Origin: Oscillospiraceae bacterium
Lineage (GTDB): Bacteria > Bacillota > Clostridia > Oscillospirales > Ruminococcaceae
Length of the DNA: 7,405 bases
Assembly (NCBI GenBank): GCA_020024235.1
Contig: JAHHUA010000087.1
Span: forward strand, 1 to 7,405
Reading direction: 5' to 3'
The notes below the pieces were generated by a model. It made no database searches. It worked only from the letters and a program-made list of their open reading frames with translations, and was not told the origin of the DNA. The translations under genes and the position numbers were made by a program. Below are positions 1 to 5,298 of this stretch, one piece after another. Numbering within the stretch: the stretch's first letter is position 1; every line of letters begins with the position of its first letter.

Positions 1-3
1 ATA

Positions 4-12
4 TGATATAAT
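4..12 (+). promoter_or_regulatory. Extended -10 promoter element upstream of the isomerase operon
   Basis: TGaTATAAT is a perfect -10 hexamer with the extended TG. The -35 would lie outside the window. Transcription would start near position 19, leaving a leader of about 56 nt before the start codon at 75. The same TGnTATAAT form recurs before three other genes here (2428, 4262, 5366). Confidence 0.5.
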
Positions 13-74
13 GAAAGTAAAATGTAAATGTAAATTTTTAAAAGAATATATTATGCTAAAGAAAAGGTGATAAA

Positions 75-635
75 ATGAATAATCCCTCAGCAGTAGTAAC
101 TCTTAAAAATGGTGGAAAAATCAAATTTGAAATGTTTCCCGAAAAAGCTCCCAAAGCAGTTGCAAGCTTAATTTGTCTTGCTCAAAAAGGTGTTTTAAAC
201 AACAGAACAATTCAGCGTGTAGTACCTGATTTTGTAATCCAGCCCGTATTTATGGAAGAGGGCGAAACTGAAGATTACAGATATGTAATTGACGGAGAAT
301 TTTCTCAAAACGGCTTTTACACAGGTGCCAAAATGGAAAAATACAGTGTTGCCATGGCAGGTGATGGTGAAACTTATGCTTCCGGCAGTCAATATTTCTT
401 TACTTTGTCCGATGAAGCTGCAAAAAAATTAAACGGAAAATTTACTGTAATAGGAAAAGTAACAGAAGGATTTAAAGAACTGGAAAGAATACAAAATTCA
501 CCTCTAAAACCCTTTGACTGCGGTGATATAAGCATAACGGTAAATGTGCCTGTAACACCCGAAATCATTGTCAGCTTTGAAGTGGATACTTACGGAGAAA
601 CTTACCAAATGCCTCCTATTTTAAAATACATATAG
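75..635 (+). CDS. Cyclophilin-type peptidyl-prolyl cis-trans isomerase
   Basis: The product (186 aa, no signal peptide or membrane segment, so probably cytoplasmic) matches the cyclophilin fold, which catalyses cis-trans isomerisation of Xaa-Pro bonds during folding. Visible landmarks are AVVTLKNGGKIKFEMFPEKAPKAV at the N-terminus, split here as residues 6-18 and 19-29, then QRVVPDFVIQP (residues 47-57), GSQYFFTL (104-111) and LNGKFTVIGKV (119-129). By alignment to human CypA, Arg55, Phe60, Gln63 and Phe113 correspond to R48, F53, Q56 and F108. Met61 is V54, Trp121 is K118 and His126 is F123, so activity may be altered. The GGDP-type turn after Gln63 is replaced by a PVFMEEGETED stretch. About 35 residues beyond the usual fold form a C-terminal tail. 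The start has AAAAGGTGA just upstream (63-71). The MATE gene begins 15 bp after the TAG stop, so the two are probably cotranscribed. Confidence 0.9.
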   Translation: MNNPSAVVTLKNGGKIKFEMFPEKAPKAVASLICLAQKGVLNNRTIQRVVPDFVIQPVFMEEGETEDYRYVIDGEFSQNGFYTGAKMEKYSVAMAGDGETYASGSQYFFTLSDEAAKKLNGKFTVIGKVTEGFKELERIQNSPLKPFDCGDISITVNVPVTPEIIVSFEVDTYGETYQMPPILKYI

Positions 636-650
636 TGAGGTAATTTAAAA

Positions 651-2012
651 ATGGAAAACATAAAAAATAAATATATAGCTCCAAAAGGATTTTATTCCCA
701 AGTTGCCGCTATAGCTATCCCTTTGGCATTGCAGTCAGTTCTGTCATCATGTATGGGAATTGTGGATTCTCTTATGGTGTCATGGATAGGCATGGTAAGT
801 GCTGTAGGTACCGCCACCCAAATTGAAAGCATTGCAAATGTTGTTTCCTTTGGTACGGTATGCGGAACAGGCATTTTTTGTGCTCAATATTTCGGTGCAA
901 AAGACGAAAAAAATCTAAAGCGAAGTTTTGGTTTATCTATAGTATTAAGTATGATTGTAGCCATGATTTTCTTTTCCATATCCACTTTTTGGGGCAGCAA
1001 TATTTTAAAATTTTACCTTGATGACCCGAAAATCATACTTTACGGCGGAAAATATTTGAACATTATGAAATATTCCTTTTTGCCGTCCATGCTGTCATTT
1101 TGTTTTAATTATGTTTACAGAACCATACACAAAGCAAAATTATCACTTATAATAACATCTGTCAGCATGGGTACAAATGTAGTTTTAAACTATTTTTTGA
1201 TATTCGGAAAATTCGGTTTCCCGGAAATGGGCGTGGAAGGTGCTGCACTGGCTACAGTAATTGCCCAGTACACAGCTCTTATCGTTCACATTATTTATGC
1301 AATAAGAACCAAACAGCCTTTTATTGGAAAATTCAGAGAAATATTTGCTTTTGATGTTGAATTTGTTTCTAAAGTTATGAGAAGAATTATACCTATGATT
1401 TTTAACGAATTGCTGTTCGGTTTAGGTAATACTTTGTTTATCAAAGCTTTTGGAACCTTAGGAAGCGATTCTATGGATGCGTACTATGTAGCTATTAAAA
1501 TCAGTGATATATTCTTCTTTGTAATTATGGGGCTTTCCAATGCAAATACTGTAATAACAGGAAATGCGTTAGGTGGCGGAGATATTGAAAAGGCAAAAAA
1601 AGAAGGCAACTATTTTATTGGTATTGCAGCAGTTTTAGCAGTTATTATGTCTGTAGCCATAGTAATTTTTGCAAAACCCATGGTAATGCTCTTTAATCTG
1701 CAAGACCCTAAAGTATTTTTAACAGCAGTCAAAATTGTAAGAGTATTTTCACTTAAAATATCTCTAAGACTTTTTATTGTAATTGTATTCGGTGCCTTAA
1801 GAGCCGGAGGCGACAGCAAAGTTCTAACTCTTTTGGACAGCGGTATTTTATGGGCAGTGGGACTTCCCGCCGCATTCCTCTGTGTTCATGTGTTTAAAAT
1901 CACCGATATTGCACTGGTATTTGTTATTATTCAGATTGAACAGCTTATCAGAATGATTCTGGGACTTATCCGATACAAGAGTTATAAATGGGCTGTCAAT
2001 TTGACAAGATAA
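651..2012 (+). CDS. MATE family multidrug/toxin efflux transporter
   Basis: This is a 453-residue, very hydrophobic protein of the usual MATE length (about 440-460) with roughly twelve predicted membrane helices. MATE proteins (NorM/DinF/MepA type) export cationic drugs or metabolites from the cytoplasm, driven by Na+ or H+ gradients. The N-terminal helix with IPLALQSVLSSCMGIVDSL (residues 23-41) followed by MVSWIG is the typical MATE TM1 region. GVEGAALATVIAQY (about residues 195-208) is the conserved end of the first half. RIIPMIFNELLFGLGNTLF (about residues 245-263) starts the second half-repeat. The substrate cannot be read from sequence. The ATG follows a GTGAGG site at 635-640. The gene lies between the isomerase (15-bp gap) and the glutaredoxin-like gene (33-bp gap), so an operon is likely. 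All four Trp codons are TGG, which matters for reading the TGA in the next gene. Confidence 0.93.
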   Translation: MENIKNKYIAPKGFYSQVAAIAIPLALQSVLSSCMGIVDSLMVSWIGMVSAVGTATQIESIANVVSFGTVCGTGIFCAQYFGAKDEKNLKRSFGLSIVLSMIVAMIFFSISTFWGSNILKFYLDDPKIILYGGKYLNIMKYSFLPSMLSFCFNYVYRTIHKAKLSLIITSVSMGTNVVLNYFLIFGKFGFPEMGVEGAALATVIAQYTALIVHIIYAIRTKQPFIGKFREIFAFDVEFVSKVMRRIIPMIFNELLFGLGNTLFIKAFGTLGSDSMDAYYVAIKISDIFFFVIMGLSNANTVITGNALGGGDIEKAKKEGNYFIGIAAVLAVIMSVAIVIFAKPMVMLFNLQDPKVFLTAVKIVRVFSLKISLRLFIVIVFGALRAGGDSKVLTLLDSGILWAVGLPAAFLCVHVFKITDIALVFVIIQIEQLIRMILGLIRYKSYKWAVNLTR

Positions 2013-2045
2013 AAAATTTTTAAAGAAAAGGCAGGTAAAAAAATT

Positions 2046-2333
2046 ATGAAAAAAGTTGTACTTTACGGCACATCCACATGACCCGGCTGCGAACCGGTGA
2101 AAGAGTTTCTTTCAGAAAACAATATAAAATATGCATATGTGGATATTTGTTCTTCCATTATGTCTCTTAAATCCTTCCTTAAAATCAGAGATACTTCCGA
2201 CGCTTATGCAGGTGTTCGTGAAAGACACTCTGCAGGAATACCCATGCTTATGATTGATGATGAAGTAAATCTTATCAGTGGTGTAGAAAAAGTTAAAGAA
2301 CTTGTGGAAAAACACAATTTAAGTGCAGAATAA
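2046..2333 (+). CDS. Glutaredoxin-like selenoprotein with in-frame TGA (U-P-G-C)
   Basis: Reading through the TGA at 2079-2081 gives a 95-residue thioredoxin-fold protein beginning MKKVVLYGTST-U-PGCEPVKEF. Glutaredoxins have a first beta strand ending in a CPxC motif at this place. Here codon 12 (TGA) sits exactly at the first Cys, the nucleophile, and C15 is the resolving Cys. The rest fits the fold: a helix with PVKEFLSENN, strand KYAYVDI (residues 28-34), and GIPMLMIDD (64-72) with the expected cis-Pro at P66, followed by a C-terminal helix. Family knowledge says this protein reduces disulfides or glutathione-like mixed disulfides. Its electron donor here is unknown. Selenocysteine is inferred from TGA placement, TGG-only Trp use nearby and downstream hairpins. 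ATG 2046 has weak purine-rich sites upstream (AAAAGG at 2026-2031 and AGG at 2033-2035). A caller without Sec support would start at GTG 2097 and lose the active site. It is third in the operon with the isomerase and MATE genes. Confidence 0.87.
2082..2114 (+). promoter_or_regulatory. Candidate bacterial SECIS region of the glutaredoxin-like gene
   Basis: Two adjacent hairpins follow the TGA. The first pairs CCGG (2083-2086) with CCGG (2094-2097) around a 7-nt CTGCGAA loop. The second pairs TGAAAGA (2098-2104) with TCTTTCA (2108-2114), perfect over 7 bp, with a GTT loop. The second loop lies about 24 nt after the TGA and starts with G, which matches the general bSECIS pattern of an apical loop roughly 16-37 nt downstream with a G in its first positions. 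Such an element would recruit SelB with Sec-tRNA. Found by eye, with no folding energy calculated. Confidence 0.5.
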
Positions 2334-2334
2334 C

Positions 2335-2380
2335 AATCAAACGGAGCAATTTAAAATAAATTGTTCCGTTTGATTTATAA
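2335..2380 (+). terminator. Rho-independent-like terminator after the isomerase-MATE-glutaredoxin operon
   Basis: AATCAAACGGAGCAATTT (2335-2352) pairs with 2358-2375 over 18 bp, with a single G-U pair and a 5-nt AAAAT loop. It begins 1 nt after the stop codon. The following tract is TATAATTT rather than a clean T run, so termination may be imperfect. Confidence 0.8.
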
Positions 2381-2407
2381 TTTAAAAAATTTTGGAAATA
2401 ATATGTA

Positions 2408-2436
2408 TTGCATAAAACAAAATTATTTGGTATAAT
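2408..2436 (+). promoter_or_regulatory. Sigma-A type promoter of the DUF1858 selenoprotein gene
   Basis: The -35 TTGCAT (2408-2413) and -10 TATAAT (2431-2436) are separated by 17 bp, and TGG directly before the -10 gives an extended -10. Transcription should begin near 2443, leaving a leader of about 35 nt. Together with the hairpin at 2335 this makes the gene a separate transcription unit. Confidence 0.8.
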
Positions 2437-2477
2437 CAGTGGGAAAATTATACTTTAACAGAAAATGAGGTGAAAAA

Positions 2478-2681
2478 ATGAAATTTCTCGTAACAAAAGA
2501 TACTCTTATCGGTGAAGTTCTCAATGCTGACCCTAATACTGTAAATATTTTTTATGAAAACGGTATGGGATGTGCTTCTTGACCTGCTTCCAGAAGCGAA
2601 ACGCTTGAAGAGGCCTGTATGGTCCACGGATTAGATGTCAATGCTTTGGTTCAAACTTTGAACAACCACTTTGGAAACTAA
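2478..2681 (+). CDS. DUF1858-type redox-disulfide selenoprotein with in-frame TGA (C-A-S-U)
   Basis: Read through the TGA at 2580-2582, this gene encodes 67 residues starting MKFLVTKDTLIGEVLNADP and containing ENGMGCAS-U-PASRSETLEEAC. This matches the small DUF1858 / hybrid-cluster-protein-associated redox-disulfide domain, whose members carry a GMxCxxCPAS-ETLEEAC signature. Here the first Cys is C32 and the second is codon 35, TGA. The tail HGLDVNALVQTLNNHF (residues 50-65) fits the family's C-terminal helix, and the family's usual length is about 60-70 residues, so nothing is missing apart from the recoded Cys. Function is not established for the family. A two-cysteine redox role is inferred from the motif. 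The start has GAGGTGA at 2467-2473, 4 nt before ATG 2478. The gene has its own promoter and terminator and is too short and interrupted for a standard caller. A nonsense mutation is the alternative, made unlikely by the same pattern in the gene just upstream. Confidence 0.88.
2583..2613 (+). promoter_or_regulatory. Candidate bacterial SECIS hairpin of the DUF1858 gene
   Basis: Immediately after the TGA, three helical blocks stack. CCT (2583-2585) pairs with AGG (2611-2613), CTTC (2587-2590) with GAAG (2607-2610), and AAGCG (2594-2598) with CGCTT (2602-2606). The bulges are G2586 and CAG (2591-2593). The loop is AAA, or GAAAC if the top G-C pair opens. Opened this way, the loop begins about 16 nt after the TGA with a G, at the lower limit of the usual bSECIS spacing. 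Twelve base pairs within 31 nt is notable in coding sequence. Confidence 0.62.
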
Positions 2682-2702
2682 TGGGAAAAGCTATTGTCAA
2701 TT

Positions 2703-2721
2703 TACACTTGTTATAAGTGTA
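2703..2721 (+). repeat. Small inverted repeat after the DUF1858 gene
   Basis: TACACTT (2703-2709) and AAGTGTA (2715-2721) form a perfect 7-bp inverted repeat with a 5-nt GTTAT spacer. It is followed by an AT-rich run without a real T tract. It could stabilise the mRNA 3' end or bind a protein. No function is evident. Confidence 0.4.
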
Positions 2722-2735
2722 TAATTAAAAAATTA

Positions 2736-2801
2736 ACCCCTAATACTTTTTATATGCTTATATTAAGTGAGTATAATTTAAAGTATTCAGGGGTATTTTT
2801 T
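2736..2801 (+). terminator. Strong Rho-independent terminator of the DUF1858 unit
   Basis: The outer stem pairs 2736-2749 with 2780-2794 (ACCCCT with AGGGGT, then AATACTTT with AAAGTATT) with only C2788 bulged. The interior 2750-2779 folds further: TTATAT pairs with GTATAA, and CTTA with TAAG. The stem is followed by ATTTTTTATT. The fold is nearly symmetric, so it could also act on the minus strand. Confidence 0.85.
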
Positions 2802-2966
2802 ATTCTCATCAGCAGTCTTTATAATTTTAACAGGAATTTTTTCTTTTTATGCCTATATTTTTTTAAAAAAATATTTAAAATTGTTTACAGTGAGTTTTTC
2901 CCTGCAATAATATTAATATAAAATCACATATTAATAATGTCCCCAAAAAAGGACAAAAAATTTGAT
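2802..2966 (+). other. AT-rich intergenic region upstream of spoIVB
   Basis: No gene is supported here. An open reading frame over 2694-2921 spans the terminator and is low-complexity F/Y/I/K, typical of chance AT-rich translation. A GTCC/GGAC pair (2939-2942, 2951-2954) flanks a CCAAAAAA loop. SpoIVB is driven by forespore sigma factors in Bacillus, but I could not pick out a convincing sigma-F/G promoter by eye. Confidence 0.5.
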
Positions 2967-2979
2967 AGGAGATGTATTT

Positions 2980-4215
2980 TTGAAAAAAATCTTATCAAAA
3001 CTCACTAAAGCATTATGTTTCTGTCTTTCTGCAGCAGTGGGTATTATAGGTTTTGCAGGAATATATGAACAGGCAAATATTCCTGATAAAATCTATATTC
3101 CACAGGGAAACGAAATCAGTATTAAATCTGTTTTTCCGTTAAAAACAGATAATATCGGTGCAAAACTTCCCACTGATTTAGTTTCAAAATCAGGCAATTT
3201 CCTAAATATGAATTTAATGACATTTGCAAATACCAAAGTTAAAGATGTAAATGTGGAAATTGTGGAAAGAAAACTTTTAATTCCCTCAGGAAAACCTTTT
3301 GGAATTAAAATGTTCACCGATGGTGTGGTAGTTGTAGGTATGAGCAATATCTACACAAAAGACGGAATGGTAAATCCCGCTAAGGATGCAGGGCTTAAAA
3401 CAGGAGATATTATCACTGCCATTAACGGACAAAAAATTTTATTAAATGAACAGGTAGAAAAAGTTATTTCAAATAACGGAAATAAACCTGTTCATATTGA
3501 TTTTATCCGAAACGGTGAAAAAAATTCCCTGAATATTTCCCCTGCTCTTTCTCATGATGACAACAGTTATAAAATCGGAATTTGGGTTCGTGACAGCTCT
3601 GCGGGCATAGGTACTTTGACCTATATAAACCCTGATGACAATACTTTTGGAGGACTAGGTCACGGTGTATGCGACATTGATACTGAACAGATTATGCCTC
3701 TTTACAGCGGAGAGATTGCCGATGTAGTCATAACCGGTGTAAAAAAAGGCACTGCGGGAAGCCCCGGAGAACTTAAAGGAATGTTTTTAAGCCAAAACAA
3801 CTGCGGAAATGTAAAACAAAACTGTGAAACAGGAGTTTATGGTGAAATTTCAAAGAAATTTACTCAAAACTCAGCCTTGCCTATAGCTTTTAACAATGAA
3901 ATTCATACAGGTAAGGCAAAAATTTTAACCACGGTTTCAGGAAGCGAACCAAACGAATATGATGTAATAATAGAAAAAGTAAGCAATTCAAATTCCACAA
4001 AAAACATGATTGTAAAAGTTACTGACCCAGAGCTTTTGGAAAAATCCGGAGGTATAGTTCAGGGAATGAGCGGCAGTCCCATCATTCAGGACGGAAAACT
4101 CATAGGTGCTGTTACCCATGTTTTTGTAAATGACCCCACAAGAGGTTACGGTATTTTTATAGAAAATATGCTTAACTCACAAAATGAAGATAAAAGCGAC
4201 AAAACAGCGGCATAA
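2980..4215 (+). CDS. spoIVB: SpoIVB, PDZ/S55 serine peptidase of the sigma-K checkpoint
   Basis: SpoIVB is a sporulation peptidase made in the forespore and moved across its membrane. In Bacillus it cleaves SpoIVFA, freeing SpoIVFB to process pro-sigma-K. The 411-residue product (Bacillus form about 426) has an N-terminal membrane segment (residues 11-29), a PDZ domain (about 108-187, ending its first part with GLKTGDIITAINGQ) and the S55 peptidase domain. GLGHGVCD supplies His228, TDPELL supplies Asp349, and GMSGSPI supplies Ser364. These correspond to the His236, Asp363 and Ser378 triad of B. subtilis, with the same 15-residue Asp-Ser spacing. I chose TTG 2980 because AGGAG (2967-2971) lies 8 nt before it. 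An in-frame TTG at 2962 would overlap the site's upstream side and lacks its own. The C-terminal tail after ENMLN is SQNEDKSDKTAA. The region from codon 364 to ENMLN is duplicated at 5181-5287. Confidence 0.94.
   Translation: MKKILSKLTKALCFCLSAAVGIIGFAGIYEQANIPDKIYIPQGNEISIKSVFPLKTDNIGAKLPTDLVSKSGNFLNMNLMTFANTKVKDVNVEIVERKLLIPSGKPFGIKMFTDGVVVVGMSNIYTKDGMVNPAKDAGLKTGDIITAINGQKILLNEQVEKVISNNGNKPVHIDFIRNGEKNSLNISPALSHDDNSYKIGIWVRDSSAGIGTLTYINPDDNTFGGLGHGVCDIDTEQIMPLYSGEIADVVITGVKKGTAGSPGELKGMFLSQNNCGNVKQNCETGVYGEISKKFTQNSALPIAFNNEIHTGKAKILTTVSGSEPNEYDVIIEKVSNSNSTKNMIVKVTDPELLEKSGGIVQGMSGSPIIQDGKLIGAVTHVFVNDPTRGYGIFIENMLNSQNEDKSDKTAA
4069..4175 (+). repeat. Left copy of a 107-bp direct repeat (3' part of spoIVB)
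   Basis: These 107 bases, starting at the codon of the putative catalytic Ser and ending two bases into the Asn codon of ENMLN, recur at 5181-5287 in the same orientation. The only difference is C4071 versus T5183, which is synonymous (AGC/AGT). The remaining 104 bases (4072-4175 and 5184-5287) are identical. Confidence 0.97.
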
Positions 4216-4220
4216 AAACT

Positions 4221-4253
4221 GCGGCAGAGGAATTTTACCTCTGTCGCTTTTTT
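4221..4253 (+). terminator. Rho-independent terminator of spoIVB
   Basis: GCGGCAGAGG (4221-4230) pairs with CCTCTGTCGC (4238-4247) over 10 bp including one G-U, with a 7-nt AATTTTA loop and six T residues (4248-4253). It begins 5 nt after the spoIVB stop. This places the next gene in a separate transcript. Confidence 0.92.
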
Positions 4254-4261
4254 AATTTGTA

Positions 4262-4270
4262 TGATATAAT
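4262..4270 (+). promoter_or_regulatory. Possible extended -10 promoter for the HEIIH gene
   Basis: TGaTATAAT is a perfect extended -10, but no good -35 is present (TGTCGC lies at the 17-bp position, inside the terminator stem). A second TATAAT at 4300-4305 has a poor TACACT at the matching -35 position and would give a very short leader. Either could serve. Confidence 0.4.
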
Positions 4271-4326
4271 TATTAATACACTAAAACAAGACCAACATAT
4301 ATAATTTTGTAAAAAGGGGGAAACAT

Positions 4327-5109
4327 ATGGAGTTATTTTTTGTAAACCCAGGCGTGGATTACATGATTAAGCAAATTATGGAATTTCAAATTGAGGATGA
4401 AACAGATTTTTGGACAGAACCGTTATACCATTTTTATCCGCAACTTGATCAAACTTATGCTATGAGTTTGTCATACTCTGAACGGAAGTCATATATTGAA
4501 AAGACTATGCGGACAACTTATGTTAAGCTAGAGAATACGATCAATGATAAGGTAAGTCTCTATGCTGAACACTGGGCAAACTGCAAGGAACAGATTACAG
4601 CTGCGTTGTCAGATGCTTTTGGCGTGGATTGTTCAATGTTATTCAATGATCTTAGATGCAATGTTTCTATTAATCCAATTATGCCTCGCTTTTTGCAAGA
4701 ACACTGTTTCGATATGTTTTATCTCAACAGCGAGAAGGGAGCAATCGGTGATGCAATCCATGAAATCATTCATTTTGTATGGTTTTATGTATGGAATCAT
4801 TTATTTAACGACAGCTATGAGGAATATGAACGACCAACCCTAAAGTGGATATTGAGTGAAATGGTGGTTGAATCTGTGATGAAAGATGATAGACTCAGTT
4901 CCATTAATCCTTATTTCCCCAGAGAGCAAGGAGGATGTATTTACCCCTATTTCTTTGATATGAAAGCAAATGGAAAACTAATTCTTGACACGCTGGATGA
5001 AATGTATAATAGTCAGCATATTCACGATTTTATGCGCAATAGCTATGCCTATTGCAGGAAGCATGAGGCAGAAATCAGAGAACATATCAGAGTTTCGGAG
5101 GGTAGATAA
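4327..5109 (+). CDS. Unrecognised 260-aa protein with HEIIH zinc-metallopeptidase-like motif
   Basis: I do not recognise a named family. The clearest feature is AIHEIIHF, where H145, E146 and H149 match the HExxH zinc-binding and catalytic signature. About 30 residues later, WILSEMVVES offers E178 or E182 as a possible third ligand, as in gluzincin peptidases. The protein is rich in aromatic residues (FVWFYVWNHLF, residues 150-160) but has no signal peptide or convincing membrane span, so it is probably cytoplasmic. The start has AAGGGGG (4314-4320) 6 nt upstream. Base use differs from its neighbours: 9 of 12 Lys codons are AAG, against about 3 of some 40 in spoIVB, and CGG Arg codons occur. 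That suggests recent acquisition. It lies between spoIVB with its terminator and a duplicated piece of spoIVB, with no clear terminator of its own. Peptidase activity is inference from one motif. Confidence 0.8.
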   Translation: MELFFVNPGVDYMIKQIMEFQIEDETDFWTEPLYHFYPQLDQTYAMSLSYSERKSYIEKTMRTTYVKLENTINDKVSLYAEHWANCKEQITAALSDAFGVDCSMLFNDLRCNVSINPIMPRFLQEHCFDMFYLNSEKGAIGDAIHEIIHFVWFYVWNHLFNDSYEEYERPTLKWILSEMVVESVMKDDRLSSINPYFPREQGGCIYPYFFDMKANGKLILDTLDEMYNSQHIHDFMRNSYAYCRKHEAEIREHIRVSEGR

Positions 5110-5180
5110 CGAAAGCATGGCAACTTCCAATCAATTCCCATAAATCTAACACCTGTTACCCCTAAACGAAATCACCTGTA
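5110..5180 (+). other. Junction between the HEIIH gene and the spoIVB fragment
   Basis: This short stretch holds no gene or obvious terminator. It contains CACCTGTTA (5150-5158) and TCACCTGTAA (5172-5181), which share CACCTGT in direct orientation 23 nt apart. The second is also the reverse complement of 5289-5298. It does not match an integron attC site or any insertion-sequence end I know. Confidence 0.5.
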
Positions 5181-5298
5181 AGTGGCAGTCCCATCATTCA
5201 GGACGGAAAACTCATAGGTGCTGTTACCCATGTTTTTGTAAATGACCCCACAAGAGGTTACGGTATTTTTATAGAAAATATGCTTAATTTACAGGTGA
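5172..5298 (+). repeat. 10-bp perfect inverted repeats flanking the duplicated spoIVB fragment
   Basis: TCACCTGTAA (5172-5181) and TTACAGGTGA (5289-5298) are exact reverse complements and bracket the copied spoIVB segment almost to the base. AAA occurs directly outside both ends (5169-5171 and 5299-5301), which could be a 3-bp target duplication or chance in AT-rich DNA. The copy at 4069-4175 lacks these repeats. The unit resembles a 127-bp non-autonomous element or a fragment inserted at the centre of a palindrome. Confidence 0.7.

Noticed and set aside
2079..2582. TGA decoded as Trp or Gly (alternative genetic code)
   Set aside because: All 13 Trp codons I found in the other genes are TGG, and no large gene contains an internal TGA. 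In reassigned codes TGA would be scattered through genes. Both TGAs fall exactly on redox Cys positions. Decoding as Cys by an unusual tRNA cannot be excluded from sequence, but is rarer than Sec.
2046..2681. Both TGA-containing genes as nonsense pseudogenes
   Set aside because: Each frame is otherwise intact, with family-typical motifs after the TGA. The DUF1858 gene has a good promoter and ribosome site. Two unrelated genes hit at the same functional position is improbable.
2694..2921. 75-residue open frame as a small membrane protein
   Set aside because: It runs through the strong terminator at 2736-2801, has no ribosome site and encodes low-complexity F/Y/I/K sequence typical of translated AT-rich noncoding DNA.
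2962..2979. Upstream TTG (2962) as the spoIVB start
   Set aside because: It would place AGGAG (2967-2971) inside the gene. TTG 2980 has that site at ideal spacing and gives a typical KKILSK signal-anchor N-terminus.
4562..4843. 93-residue open frame in another frame of the HEIIH gene
   Set aside because: It is entirely inside 4327-5109, lacks a ribosome site, and the longer frame has a good AAGGGGG site and the HExxH motif.
5110..5180. Integron attC site ending a gene cassette after the HEIIH gene
   Set aside because: ATCTAAC at 5144-5150 fits RYYYAAC, but there is no partner GTTRRRY in the right place and no attC-like pair of stems.
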